Shown here: positions 50,037-62,440 of the stretch, piece by piece
Layout of the letters: every line of letters starts with the position of its first letter
Position numbering within the stretch: position 1 is the stretch's first letter
DNA from: Antedon bifida
Taxonomy: Eukaryota; Echinodermata; Crinoidea; Comatulida; Antedonidae
Direction: 5' to 3'
Assembly (NCBI GenBank): GCA_963402885.1
Contig: OY727097.1
Location: forward strand, 24,793,401-24,857,400
Length of the DNA: 64,000 nt
Notes under the pieces: generated by a model
Told to the model about the DNA's origin: nothing
The model's input: only the letters and a program-made list of their open reading frames with translations
Database searches by the model: none
Made by a program: the position numbers and the translations under genes

Positions 50037-51653
50037 GATAATTGAAAATAATGTTTTAAATATTACACTTGCCTTCTGTTGGAGTAATCGTCCTTCAATT
50101 TAAATGTAATAAATAATAGATAATCTATAATAACACTTTACAACCTACTCTAACATTATTTTAAAATCATACCACTCTCAATTGATATTCATTCTGTCTT
50201 TATAATTCGTGTATGTTGCTTAGAAGATGGTCTATAACTTACTACCACGTCGTAGTCTGATTGGCTGCTACTAATGAGTGTTACATATCTATCCGTTCCC
50301 ATGCAATATGTGTGTTTAGCTTGAGCTTTAATTCTATCTTAAGAGTAGAAAACAAAATTAAAGAAATATTAATAAATCGAGGTTGGAATCTTTGAAATAA
50401 ATCCAAAATTTATTTTGAGAACACAAAAAATTTTAGAAAATACATACATTACATACATAGTTATTTTATGGTGTTTGTAGTATACACATTTATGATTGTT
50501 ATCTATAGGCCTAGGCTATTAACTTATCAGATAACTGAAATAATAGACCAAACATCAATCAGTATAAGATTTTTTTTATGAAACTGATTTATGAACCTAA
50601 AGGCTACCAAATCAGAACAAAACCAACATAACTGCATTTCGTTTACTAGCAATTTACGGTACATAGTTACCGTACCTACAATTGGGTCTACCTTCCAATT
50701 CGTTGGCCCCGTGTGACAGACACTGTATTGCCGACTGCCGTCGATCAACATGAATGGACCTATGCAGAATTTCTTCAGTTTCCATGACGTTTGGGGATGA
50801 GCCGGTAAATAAAAAATGAACCGGGAGAATTTTGTATTTCAATTTTCAATCAATTCATTGTTTTCAAACGTGTGATGGCTTTTTCAAGTTTTTATTAAGT
50901 TTTTACCCATTTAGGAGAGAAAAAAAGGAGGAAATTTAATATTGATATATACATCACAAAGTGCCCGAAGAAAAAAAATAGAATACATCTGATTTTTAAA
51001 TTAAATTAAAAAAAATTGTTGTTTGTAAATCAGTTATATAATTTACACCATCGCCTTCGTTATCAACATCATCGTCATAAACCCCTTTGTTTTACGTCAA
51101 CGAGAAATGATTTTCCAATACATTTACGTCGGAACATTAATATATTATTTATTCTAGGCCTATTCATTTTATCTTTGATCATCACCATCGATATTACGTC
51201 ACTATCATCGTCATTAAAATTGTGATTTAAAAAAAATGTAATTCTCCTACTTACACTTCGTCATTAATATGTCATTGGTATCGTCATTTTACCACAATTG
51301 TATTTCTCTTTTGTTTTTCAAATCTTAACATGTTTTTCTTTTCTTTTAAACACACATCGTAAACAAGGGATCATTGATTCAACTCGGTAAGCCTACCCAC
51401 TGTATATCAATCATCACCTTTTTTTTCTCTTTCTGCAGAGCAATTTTTATAACGTCCTCTCTCATTTTATTCTAATTCTTTTTTTTTCAAACTCACTCCT
51501 TTCTTACTCACCCACTCATCGCAATATTTGTATATACATGAAATAGGGGAATAACCGCATATTTTGAACTGATTTACGCCCACACGTCGTACGTAGAAAA
51601 CCACAGATGGCTGGTTTAACTCTGTAAGCATATACTTTAATAATCATGAAAAC
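50037..51653. other. No gene seen
   Basis: AT-rich sequence with short frames only. Dispersed TACGTCA/ATCGTCAT motifs occur around 51,060-51,290. No exon, RNA gene or clear transposon was recognised. Confidence 0.5.
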
Positions 51654-51837
51654 ACACATGAGTAGATTCTTGTCATTTGAGGGTCACATGATATTCAATA
51701 ACTACTCCATTGAACTCTTACGTCATCGAAAGTGCAATTTCGAACTTACTTGTGGCCCACCATTGCACTTTCATTCATTTATTTCTGCTATTTTCGTTTC
51801 TATTTCTGAGTATAATACATCTTCTTGCCTTTTTCTT

Positions 51838-51955
51838 AAGCTCTGTCTACACTATCAAACTTTATGTGGCAAAAAAATGTAAAGTGCCCATTATATGGAC
51901 ATGATGATGTCATACCATTACCATATTTGGGTATAGTACTACCATATTTGGGTGC
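51838..51955. mobile_element. MITE family M1, cut by the duplication junction
   Basis: Starts AAGCTCTGTCTACACTATCA and continues to CCATATTTGGGTGCAAC, where the next repeat unit begins. Confidence 0.75.
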
Positions 51956-52146
51956 AACACACATGAGTAGATTCTTGTCATTTGAGGGTCACATGATATT
52001 CAATAACAACTCCATTGAACTCGTACGTCATCGAAAGTGCAATTTCGAACTTACTTGTGGCCCTTGCATTTTCATTCATTTATTTCTGCTATTTTCTTTA
52101 TTATTTCTGAGTATTGTATAATACATCCCCCACCTTTTTTCTTTCT

Positions 52147-52313
52147 TAAGCTCTGTTTACACTATCAAACTTGATGTGACAAAAAAATGTGATGTGCCCA
52201 TATATGGACATGATGATGTCATACCACTGCCATATTTGGGTATATCACTATCATATTTTGCTACATCACACTTTTTTTTTGTCAAACTAGTTTGATAGTG
52301 TAAGACAGAGCTT
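52147..52313. mobile_element. MITE family M1, complete copy
   Basis: AAGCTCTGTTTACACTATCA at the left; AGTTTGATAGTGTAAGACAG then AGCTT at the right. Includes an extra GGTATATCACTATCATATTT spacer compared with the 8,567 copy. Confidence 0.8.
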
Positions 52314-55300
52314 TTTTTCCGCGACGCAGTAAACGACAGCATTTATTGTCATCTTTGTCACACACAGCTCGATGGGAACGTCCTTTTGAGGTGACAAATA
52401 TAACAAATGTCAAAATGTATTTCAAATGTATCTAGTCACTTAGTCTGGACCACTATACAAACATGTTTAGACGAATCAATTTACATGTAATCCCAATAGT
52501 TTAAGTCACTTAAATTGTTGTTTATTTATTCGTGCGTTCCCGTGTTTTAAAATACCCATCTAAAATCGGGGTGTCAAAATGTAGTGGGACCATTCAATTC
52601 AATTCAAGTTAACGTTTATTTCTTTCAAAACAAAATAACAATAAAAAAGAACATTTCTTTTACAAATATTTTATGAGAATAAAACAGACTAGAAACGAAA
52701 GAAGTGTCTTAAAAAATGGTTTTGAAAGTGGCAAAGTCCCAAATAGTAAAAACAAAAGGAAAAACCATGAGAAATTTGTGTTGAGCAAACCGTTGGATTA
52801 TTCCACCCACTTGGTATGTGATAATAAAACCACTTCATTTAAAGTTTTTTATTCTACCCTAAAAATATTTTTTTAACAAATTTCCAATGTATTCATGGGA
52901 TTCTATTTTTCTAAAAGAGGATGTGGAATTTGACAATAGAGAATATCAGATATCTGAATATTTTCCTCTCCCTCCAGTGAGAGCTACACACTATGCATTT
53001 TTTATTGCCTAAGAGAAAATGAAATCAAATGATCGACAACCTTACCAACAAAATAATCAGATGTATGTATGAATAATGATAAATAAACTAGTTAAATAAA
53101 TAAATAAATTGTTCGCAAACAATTTATAATAGGATGATTTAACGGCATTTCGGTAAGACATAATGAGTGTATTAAAATATGGTAAATGTTTAAATAAACA
53201 CAGAAATATAAAATCTTTAGAAAGTACATTTTGAAAATTGAAATTTAAAATATGTTAGGCCTTAATATTCAATAAACCGAGTCGGTCGATTGACTGATTG
53301 CCTAGTAAACTCTCCATTTTTTAAAACTAATTTCGTATCATTCATTTAAATTACAGAGGACCTTTATTAATGGGATAAATAATAATGTCCACTGAATATG
53401 CATGGATGATCGGTGTTCAATCCATGGAGGTATAATAGGCCTACCTCTATGGTAACAATCTCTTCATCTTTTTTAAGCCTATAGCTTAGATTAATTAATT
53501 TCAAGTAATTTTCTCGGCGCTGTAGAGTTTTTGTGTGATGAGAGTTCGTCCAACATTTTATTTCAATACATCTTCTCTTTACATGTACATTTTCATTTTG
53601 ATAATCTATACATAGGCCTATAGGCCTATAATATATTATTACTATACTACTAATATTACAAATACCTGTAAATTTATTTTTAATGTATGTATAGAATGTA
53701 TATCAGAATTCCGGGTTCAAATCACGATTGAGGCGGCTTTCTCATTCTCACAGATTTTCTCATCTTCACCGTTTATAAATTAATTAATTTATTAATTAAT
53801 TAATTTCCCGTACATTTTCTGGGTGGGTTAGTTTCTCTCTACCTATAAATGTATTTTGTTGCGTTTTATATTTTATAGTACATAAGCACGTTATCCTGGC
53901 GACTTAACACACTTATACAAATACATCAATACAAATATAATTTACCGAGAGTGAATATTTAAAGCTTTTAATATTTTTATTAGTACGTAGCAATGTCAAG
54001 CGTATGCATATTTCGTCAGCGATGAGTTTTAAAATGTGTGATGCAATTTGGAATTATTTGTATAAATGGAGTCAATGATAAGCACTTTTTAAAATTCATG
54101 GTCAATTATAAAACTGTCTATTTTATTACATATATGAATATCAAATCGTGAGTAAAGTGTGTTTAGCAATATTCGCCTTTCAATCACATTGGTGGCATTT
54201 TTCTTGCTGTTATTGTCACAGGGGGAATGTTATAGCTAATTATTCAAAATTAATACGTGTTTACCTAGGCCATGTCTCTTAGCAAATTGACTTTCACTTT
54301 TACCGACGATTACCCGTGTGCTCGCTGCAGCTGCCTGTTTTATAGACCCGCCCGTTGTTGATATTGCTAGCCTAGGCTGGTATATTTCAAAATCGATTGC
54401 TAAATATGTTTTTATTGTACAGTTAAAGAAGCATCATTATGATCGAACGGGCTTGCGTCTTAAATCGCGGTTCGTCGTATTTGCTTACGGATCGTATACT
54501 CGCAGCTGCGTGTTCTATGCCACATCCGGGATACTTTCACGCGCACTCAAACGTAAAATACGACGAACAATGGCACGTACAATAATTTCACCGTTCCACA
54601 ACGCGAGACAGATATGGTGTTTAGATCGTGGATTAGAAAGATACCAAAACAGAACCCATATTCCTGCTCGATTTTCATTCTGCTTTACGGCTTTGTCTCA
54701 AATGAATATGTAGTTTATTTTGGCCACGTGTGTTTAAGGTTTATGCACTTGACGTATAATGTTTGAGTTAATTTCTCTTTCAAGGCGCGTGCCGACCATC
54801 CTTCGTTGTATTGTTTTAAGGGTACTCAAGCGAAGTAGAAACAATATTGCTTTCTTTGGGTGAATTTTAGCAGAAAATTGAACATAATAGGAGTCGCGTG
54901 GTAGTTACTCTTTGCTTGTGGCTTAAAGAAAAGAAATACTTCTTAGCAAGTGTTAGATGTTGTGTCGCGTGCCGTAAACGAATTAAACATGTAGCACTTA
55001 AGCTTACGTTCACACTGAGTCTGGATTCGGTCCGGTTGTTCGAGCTCCGTGAGCTAAAGACGTGTCCCCTTGGTTTTCTGTGATTATGGGTTCACAATAG
55101 TGACATACATTGCCCCTCATTCTCATGAAAGTGTCCCCTTAATAGGAGTATCTCCTGCAGGAATTTCCTAAAGGCGGTTATAATGTATTGGTCCTATTCC
55201 TAAAAACTACACCCATTTTTTTTCTAATATAGACATTGAATTGGTTTAAAGATGTATTGTCCCCCTGAAAAAATAATTCTTACCAAATGTTTTTTGGAAT

Positions 55301-57281
55301 ATGCCATGTTAATGTCACCTAATAGTTACCCACTTTGACAAAAAATTGAATTGAAAAATATATATATATTTACCTAAAAAACTGTAATTTATAGCTAAAA
55401 ATGGTCAAATTGGCTGTTTGTCATTTTAAAATTGAAAACATTGATTTTTTTCTGGCTTTTTTTTTCTACGGAAGTGATTAACTTGAATGAAACTACAAAA
55501 CAATCTGATTTTATTCATCTTTATTTTTCATGTTTTTGGGAAATAATTCATTCTCATATCTTTTATTTCGGATAGTAGGCACTATCCATAATTATAACAA
55601 AACAGACAATTTCAACTAAAGATGTACAATGGTGTACATATTTTAACAGAATTATTTTAATGCTTTAATCGTTACACCGTACTGGTATGGTTGGAGCCTA
55701 AAAACTACCAAAATGTGAGAATTTGTTTTTGGTGTACTTGTCAATTTTCCAATTCGTTAAGTCTCTTAACATTTAAAGTAAGATCTTAACATCATGGAGG
55801 AATTATTTAGACAAAATAAATCCGTTTCTTTTGTTTATTATTTGATGTTTAGTGCCGCGAAATGGCAGCAATGAACACTATTAATAATAATACGCATGCG
55901 CTACGCGTATTATTTTGTGCGTTAGTAATGTGGTTAGTACTTAAGCATTTCAATTATCAACAATTTGTATTAGATGCGAATTTCTTCATCTAATTTTATT
56001 TTTAATTGTTTTTATTTAAAATTAAATGTCGGTTAACTTATCTTTTACCACAATTCAGCAAAAACCTATAATTCGTCGAGTGACGAATTCAATTCTAATG
56101 TTTAATTGTTTTTATACAAAAAAAAGGTTCTTCTGAATTTCGCTGTGTACAGATTTTGTGTATCAATCAACTCAACAAGTAAAACCTAAATATTTTTAAA
56201 TTACCAGTATCATTCACAAAATCTTAATAAGCTTTTAGTTGATAACATAATTTAGAAATTAGGTGGTACCTAATATGCAATTTGTTTTGTAAAATGTTAA
56301 ATCTCAACCCCCCCCCCCCCCCAAAAAAAAAAAGGAGAGGTAAACTACAGAAAAATGAGAAAAAATGTCAAAATAAAATATCGTAAGAAATATTCGATAT
56401 TTTTTATAATATTACCATAACCATCTAATTTATTTGTCCATGATATAACATGAAATTTTGAATGAAAGTACCTTATTGTGTTTCAACTTGTAGGTCTATT
56501 TCTGACCCCTAACTGAATTAAGAAAAAAATGGCACCTCGGTCCACCATAAACTCAGCTTGTTGGAATTAGTTTAGGATTAGAAACATAATTCATCGGTGG
56601 TTTGTGATTAGTTAAGACGTCATAATTGGTATCTAATGTTTCTCCCTGCACGTGTCATGAAACATGCTAGGCCTATGCATTAAGTGATCAAGTTGTACGT
56701 GAATGCGTATCGCATAACCCTTGAGAGGAAACAATACTGGCACCCCGCCCCGGGGCTAAATACAATAACCAGGCACACGACCATATTTGTATCGTTTAAG
56801 TTGATGGTAAATTAAAATTACACAATTAGTATTATGTCAGGTGCATGTATGTGCTCAGTGCGTAAGGTGCCTCACAACAAAAACTAACTATAGTTAAAGG
56901 CTAGCTCCAGGTTTAAACTTGGAACAACATTTATAATAACCTTACTTATCTTTCGACAGTGTTTAAGCAGATCGATCGTCGTGAAATAAGCCCCATTGGT
57001 ATTTGTCGCAGCCAGACATAAGATCAAATGACTGTTACAAGTTTTTTTCTTGGCAAGGCGAGCTCAGTGTGCTGTTGTTAGATTTCCTTGGTGCTAAAGA
57101 CAATATTACATAGGCCTATGTCATTTGTAATTGAATGAATTTCTTACATTATTTCACGTCAAAGAATTTGTATTAAAAGGTTTGATTAGTAATGATTTAT
57201 AATGAATTCTGAGTATTTCACTCTTCATTTTATAGGGGTAAGGCTATTGTATAATTTGTATAGCATTTACGCTAAACTTGA
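52314..57281. other. Gene-poor region with a CpG-richer patch and repeats
   Basis: No exon assigned. It contains TAGGCCTATAGGCCTATA near 53,613, a B box-like GGGTTCAAATCACG at 53,712, a CpG-rich patch (54,440-55,080), one M2 copy, and a C16A11-type homopolymer run at 56,308-56,334. Confidence 0.5.
55244..55545 (+). mobile_element. MITE family M2, short copy
   Basis: Left TTTAAAGATGTATTGTCCCC, the core GGAATATGCCATGTTAATGT, and a decayed right end (TTTTTGGGAAATAATTC). Confidence 0.75.
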
Positions 57282-57790
57282 GTCATAGAAAACGTATATT
57301 TATTTAATCCAAGGTATTCCGAATCAGTTATTTTTAAACACAAATATGCCAGAACCAATTCTTTTAAATATTCATTGTACACTAATTTTCCCCGTGTATG
57401 GCAAGAGATTCCTAATTATATTAGAGAACATTCTTTATTTAGTTTTAACACATTTGTGACAGCTCTCCGGTCTTATGTCAGGCAACTTTAAACTTTTTAT
57501 TTTTTTTTTATCTTTAAACAATCATTTTTATCTGTACATAATATTTATATATATATATTTTTTAGATTCAATTTTAATGATTGTTCAACTTGATGCCTCG
57601 CAGTTTTAAAATGTTTATATCTTTGTTTTTTTATGGTTTACTTATATGTTCAAGTGCAGTATATGGAGAGCCATCTCGATAGTGCTTTGCACTCATGGTA
57701 ATCCTCAGGGTGCTGCACCGCTGTCTTGTTGTTATGTATTTTTGTGCCTGAAAATTGAATAAAATAAATAAATAAATAAAATAAATAAGT
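57282..57790 (+). mobile_element. LINE 3' end: ORF2 C-terminus, 3' UTR and AAATA-rich tail
   Basis: 57,282-57,491 is open and ends in TAA. It reads KYARTNSFKYSLY, FPRVWQEIPNYIREHSLF and SFNTFVTALRSYVRQL, the RxxWNxLPxxIRxxxSFxxFKxxL-type end of CR1/L2/Jockey-like LINE proteins. About 280 bp of 3' UTR follow, ending TGAAAATTGAATAAAATAAA with more AAAT repeats. An in-frame TGA precedes 57,282, so the element is 5'-truncated and inactive. Confidence 0.8.
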
Positions 57791-59651
57791 AACCTGCTTT
57801 CAAACAGGGTTATCCTTATTCAATAACTATAAAGCATTGTTGGCGGCTTAATTAAGTCATTATTATACCCTAGACTATTGGGTCAAAGCACTAATTAAAC
57901 ACAAACACTACAGCGACTAGTTTCTCCGTGTAATAATATTTTTATTCTCTTCGCTGTGTAGTAATATTCGATTTGAGTTAATGTAGCTAATTGATTAGTG
58001 TGGAGAAATAAGTTGTTCCATATGATTAATAGTGTTACAAAAACCACTTAAGGATGTAAGAGTAACGCAAGTAATTTGACCAATCACAAGCAATGAGTTA
58101 TTCAAACTGTTGCTGGTCATTGGTCAATTCGCGCCACTACTAATTTATCATACACATTTAAACAACAATATTTCTTCCAACAAACTACCGTCTACATGTA
58201 TCCTAATATTTATCAGCAAATCTCTTTTCCCAGACGTGATTTGGGATGTGCGCATGCCCAGTCCGAGTTTCCAAATACCCATTTTTTTCAGACGTAGTAA
58301 ACTATGCTACAGTACGCATTGAACTGTTTCCTAAGAATGCTTCCGTTCTCTTGAATATAACTGCCTAAAAGAGCGGCGCGAAAATGTTTATTATCAACAC
58401 TCTAATATTAACAAATAATAGGCCTATTACATTCGGTTAATTTAGTATTCTTTAAGTACTAATTAATTTTTACTTAATAGTTTATTAATAATAAACGAAT
58501 ACTAATTTGAAATAGTATTTAATTATTTGTAATATTGAATAACATCAATAATAGAACACATAAATTCTTTTATGAACAATAATATTTCAAAATATTATCA
58601 ACATTCATTAATTATCTTACAAGTATTACATTAAATTAATAATTTATATAATATAAAAGACAATAAATTAAATGTATTAACAATAATATTTTAAAATGCT
58701 ATAATCAGCAGCCTAATAATATTAATACGTATACGATGTGATCCATCTCATCGCGAACTGCGTTTGGCGTGTAGTGTAAACATGATCTCCTTAGGGGAGA
58801 TATCCTTAATTAAGTTTTGCAGAAGATACAAAATCCTTCGTGTTTATTCTGTTGTTTTCTTAAAACATATATAATACGATGTGTACTGTACTGTATATCC
58901 ATAGTACAAATAAAACACAACTAGTTTAGTCACAGCAAGGTTGATAAATTATTCGTTTTTCTTTTTTTGTCTTTTGTGGGTTCGTTTCCACATAAACTGT
59001 TGATGACATATCTAAGAATCGACTATCTGGACTATCTCTACTTAATTCTCTTCATTCCATGATGCCATTATGTTCTCTCCATCTCTTTGTTCCTTGCCAT
59101 TGCTTCTGCCTCCATCTATGATTCCCATCGGTTCTCTTCTCTTCTGGTCAACCCTACTACTGTTGTCTGCTACTTTTGGCCTACTCTGCACATGTCCAAA
59201 GCTATTTCGTTTTACTATTACATTTTAAAATTTTCAATCAATTTTTACTAACTTATAACCTGGAATCAATTTTGTCCTATAATTGTATTTTATCTGTATT
59301 GTAGGCCTATTTTATAACTTAAACGTCTACAATTTCAAACATGTAAGTGTATGTTTGACTAGAATAATAAATGTAATAAGATAAATTCTCAGTTGGATTT
59401 TTTAGATGACGTCATTACAATATGTTTTGTGGCTCTGAGTTACTTATTTTGTTGGATATTCCTCCTCAAGCAATTGTTTTGGAATAAAGATAGAAGTACT
59501 ATTAAAAACAAATTGAATTGAATGAATAATAATTAATCAATCATTTATTTTTATAATTAGGGTAAAATATGTTTACACTACAACGAAGTTAAGTATTCCA
59601 TATATGGGTATAAGATTTTATAACTATTGATTGGGATTGTTTTTCTTTCAG
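57791..59651. other. No gene seen
   Basis: AT-rich sequence with one small inverted repeat at 58,060-58,127 (TTTGACCAATCACAAGC ... CTGGTCATTGGTCAA), related to 38,108-38,178. Nothing else was recognised. Confidence 0.5.
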
Positions 59652-59880
59652 TTTTGTTTATAGAAAATGATCGAAACATCGAAAAAAGACAATTAAAAGT
59701 GAAGAAGGAGGCTAACAATTATTATAGCACAATTGAATTAACGTCTGGACTGAAGAGAATTAAGAAAAACCGGAAATGGTATCATCGGATGAGCGTCGTT
59801 AGCAACGTACTGGTTCAATTCAATTTGTATTTAGAAACGATCAACAAGATTACAAAAATTAAACTATTTTACCAAAGATT
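59652..59880 (+). other. Candidate internal coding exon of an unknown gene
   Basis: A 229-nt open segment preceded by the acceptor TTTTTCTTTCAG and followed by the donor GTAAGTTTT. The open frame reads IENDRNIEKRQLKVKKEA, later LKRIKKNRKWYHRM and VLVQFNLYLETINKI. It is basic and helical-looking, with CpG-bearing codons (CGG, ACG, GTC-GTT) unlike the flanks. I recognise no family. No neighbouring exon could be joined with confidence, so it may belong to a gene extending beyond the window or be a chance frame. Confidence 0.35.
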
Positions 59881-61931
59881 GTAAGTTTTATTGATTATTT
59901 AGTTTTCTAGAAAGATGTATTCTTATTTACATTCCCGTCTAATACGTAATTCGATCTTTTTAGTTTTAGAATGTCAGCCCAACCTTACCTAAGAAGGATC
60001 CCCGACTCAAACGCGTTAAGCGGGCGATGATAAGAACCGAACCCTAACAGGTGGCACCTATATAAACAATAATAATGCGTTACTACTAGGACATAATTAC
60101 ACTATAAACCTAACCAAGAAAATTATGAACACAGCTCATCATGTAATTGTAGTCGTTTTATTTGCGACCAATGTGACGTAGGCCTATTTGTCAACAATCG
60201 TCTTGTCGTTATTGAGATAGGCAATTAACCATGCGTTGAGTGATCCCTCATTTTGTTGACATTACGACGGGCGATTCTTCAAATTTTCAATTATTATATT
60301 AACTCCTATAAGATATTGTATTGTATGGCACGCTTGATTGACTCTGTCTAATTTGACGTTGCGTATGATAAAGCATCATTACCACTAGCACTATATAAAC
60401 TGTTATTTTTCTAATTTGAAATTGTAGCCTATTGAGCTAATGGGCGTTTCATGGATTATGTTTCACTGATACTGTATGTATTTGCCGATAATGAAAACAT
60501 ATGAAATTATATTTCATAATTAGTATGGTATTAATAATGCGGAAGTATGTAATCGTCAATGAGGAGACGTGTTAACACATAATTTCAATAAAACAAATTT
60601 CAATCGGAGATCTAGGAAGGGTAGGTGGGGATGGGGAGCGTGAAAATCAACTTTCTATTTGTTCATTGACTACGGTAACTAATTAGTATTATTCAATGAT
60701 TTGTTGCGTTCAATCAATCTTTTTTTGGTTAGCCTTCCTATTAAATTAATATAATAGCTGCATATAACAATTTAGACATGGTAATCAACAGTATAGTGGT
60801 ACAGTTATAAGTAAAATCAACAGTATATTAGTGTAACAGTAACAATTATCATGTCATTCAATGAATGTTAACTTGTAGTTTATTTGTACTTCTTAGATTA
60901 TCCAATGACTTAGTATGAATGTGCAGGTGAATTCATGTTGAGATTTTATAAATTATTTAAGATGATATCCAACTATCAAATCATAACCAGTGTGTTTATG
61001 ATTGAATTATATTTCAGGAAATTAATAATATCAACAATGTAGCTGGCCTAATGAAATACCGTGGAGGATAGGGTTGGAAAGAATCCCAGAATCACTCTTT
61101 AATATGCGTTATATGGGTGAGTTGCAGTCCTTTTCACTCAGCTTTGATATGCCTTGCACATCTTTAGGATCAATCATTATATAAAATATAATATATATTA
61201 TGGAAACGTTTCGTTAATTTATAGAAATCAAAACCCGGAAAAGTAAGAGGTTCCAAGTAACCATATATGCTTAAATTATCAACGATAGGCCTACGCTTTA
61301 TAATGTAATGCATAGTTTAATTCGTAACGACTGATATTGACTTGAGTCTGCGAAGCTAATTTAGATTGTTTATTTTTATTTTAAATTTATATTTTAAAAG
61401 ACAAATTTTCCTTGAAAAAATATTCAACCCTTCATGTATAACAAAATAATTTACATTAAAACCAACGATATATTAATTGAAAATATTTGTTGCTAAAATA
61501 TAAGTTGATTTTATACGATTTGTAAACGTAGATTTACTTAGTACTTGTTTGCGCCTACAAGTTATCATTCTAAATGTTTTTGGTGTAAAGTGAAATATAC
61601 AGAACATGCCTATTGAAATTCAAGAAAATCGTTTCATGTATAATTTCACAAATAAAAAAACAACAACATTCTTTTAACATGAGTGGCAATTTTGTGAGTG
61701 CTTTCCTTATTATATTGCCGTAAATTATGGAAACAGCAAGAGTTATTATACATGGTTTGAGACGTAAAATATATAAATACATTTGAGTGATAAAAGGAAG
61801 ACGAGAGACTGTATCCAAAGTAATCAAAGTTTGATTTCCAGGCGACTGTTTTTTTTTAATGTAAACATACTCACGCACATAACTGATACGAAAATAATTA
61901 TGATAGATAAATAACATAATGATGGAAATGA

Positions 61932-62112
61932 AGAATTGTCCCCCCAAAAATAGTAGGCCATTTTGTGAGTTTTAAAAAAGTTATTCACTTCCGTAGAAAA
62001 AATGATTATTTCACTTATAAAAAGACAAAGTAGACCTGAACGGTACAATTTAAATAAAATCCATTGTCTTACAGACTATTGGACTATTTTGTAGCTTTGA
62101 ATTTGTCGGGAA
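61932..62112 (-). mobile_element. MITE family M2, degraded, reverse orientation
   Basis: Starts GAAGAATTGTCCCCCC, then the complement of the M2 right half (TTATTCACTTCCGTAGAAAA). The far end is lost. Confidence 0.5.
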
Positions 62113-62218
62113 AATAATTTTTTAAAATTATTATTATTATTATTATATGTTTTAAATTATTTATACCAGGGAAGAGTAAAATGGTAATTTCACTCTTCCC
62201 TGTTTATACAAGACTTAT

Positions 62219-62440
62219 ATGATATTGTATATGATACAGCGTTACATGTTTGTCACATATGACGCCGCGGAAAGTAATTTTAAGGTTAATATCAACATGC
62301 GACACTGTATCGCGGAAGTGTACTACTATGATTTAAGAAACACTTATAGATGGAGTACCGAGAATCGGTCGATATTATGGTCACAACTTAAAAGAAAATG
62401 CCGACGCCAGAGAGTTCCGAAATTCATTACAATTTCTTAA
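62219..62440 (+). other. Orphan ATG-started reading frame, 73 codons
   Basis: Reads MILYMIQRYMFVTYDAAESN and later WSQLKRKCRRQRVPKFITIS before TAA. It has more CpG codons than its surroundings. No known family and no gene context; it follows a small hairpin (CAGGGAAGAGT / ACTCTTCCCTG, 62,167-62,203). Weak candidate. Confidence 0.15.

Larger units (their letters stand above)
51654..52313 (+). repeat. 305-bp tandem duplication carrying MITE M1 copies
   Basis: ACACATGAGTAGATTCTTGT starts both units (51,654 and 51,959). Each unit contains GTACGTCATCGAAAGTGC-like sequence and ends in an M1 element: truncated at 51,838-51,955, complete at 52,147-52,313. The breakpoint lies inside the MITE. Confidence 0.85.

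Noticed and set aside
54318..54713. 131-codon frame as a gene
   Set aside because: No ATG start (begins with GTG), no family match and no splice context. Only the CpG richness is kept as a finding.
61570..61947. 125-codon reverse-strand frame
   Set aside because: AT-rich, low-complexity hydrophobic translation beginning inside an M2 remnant; no motif.
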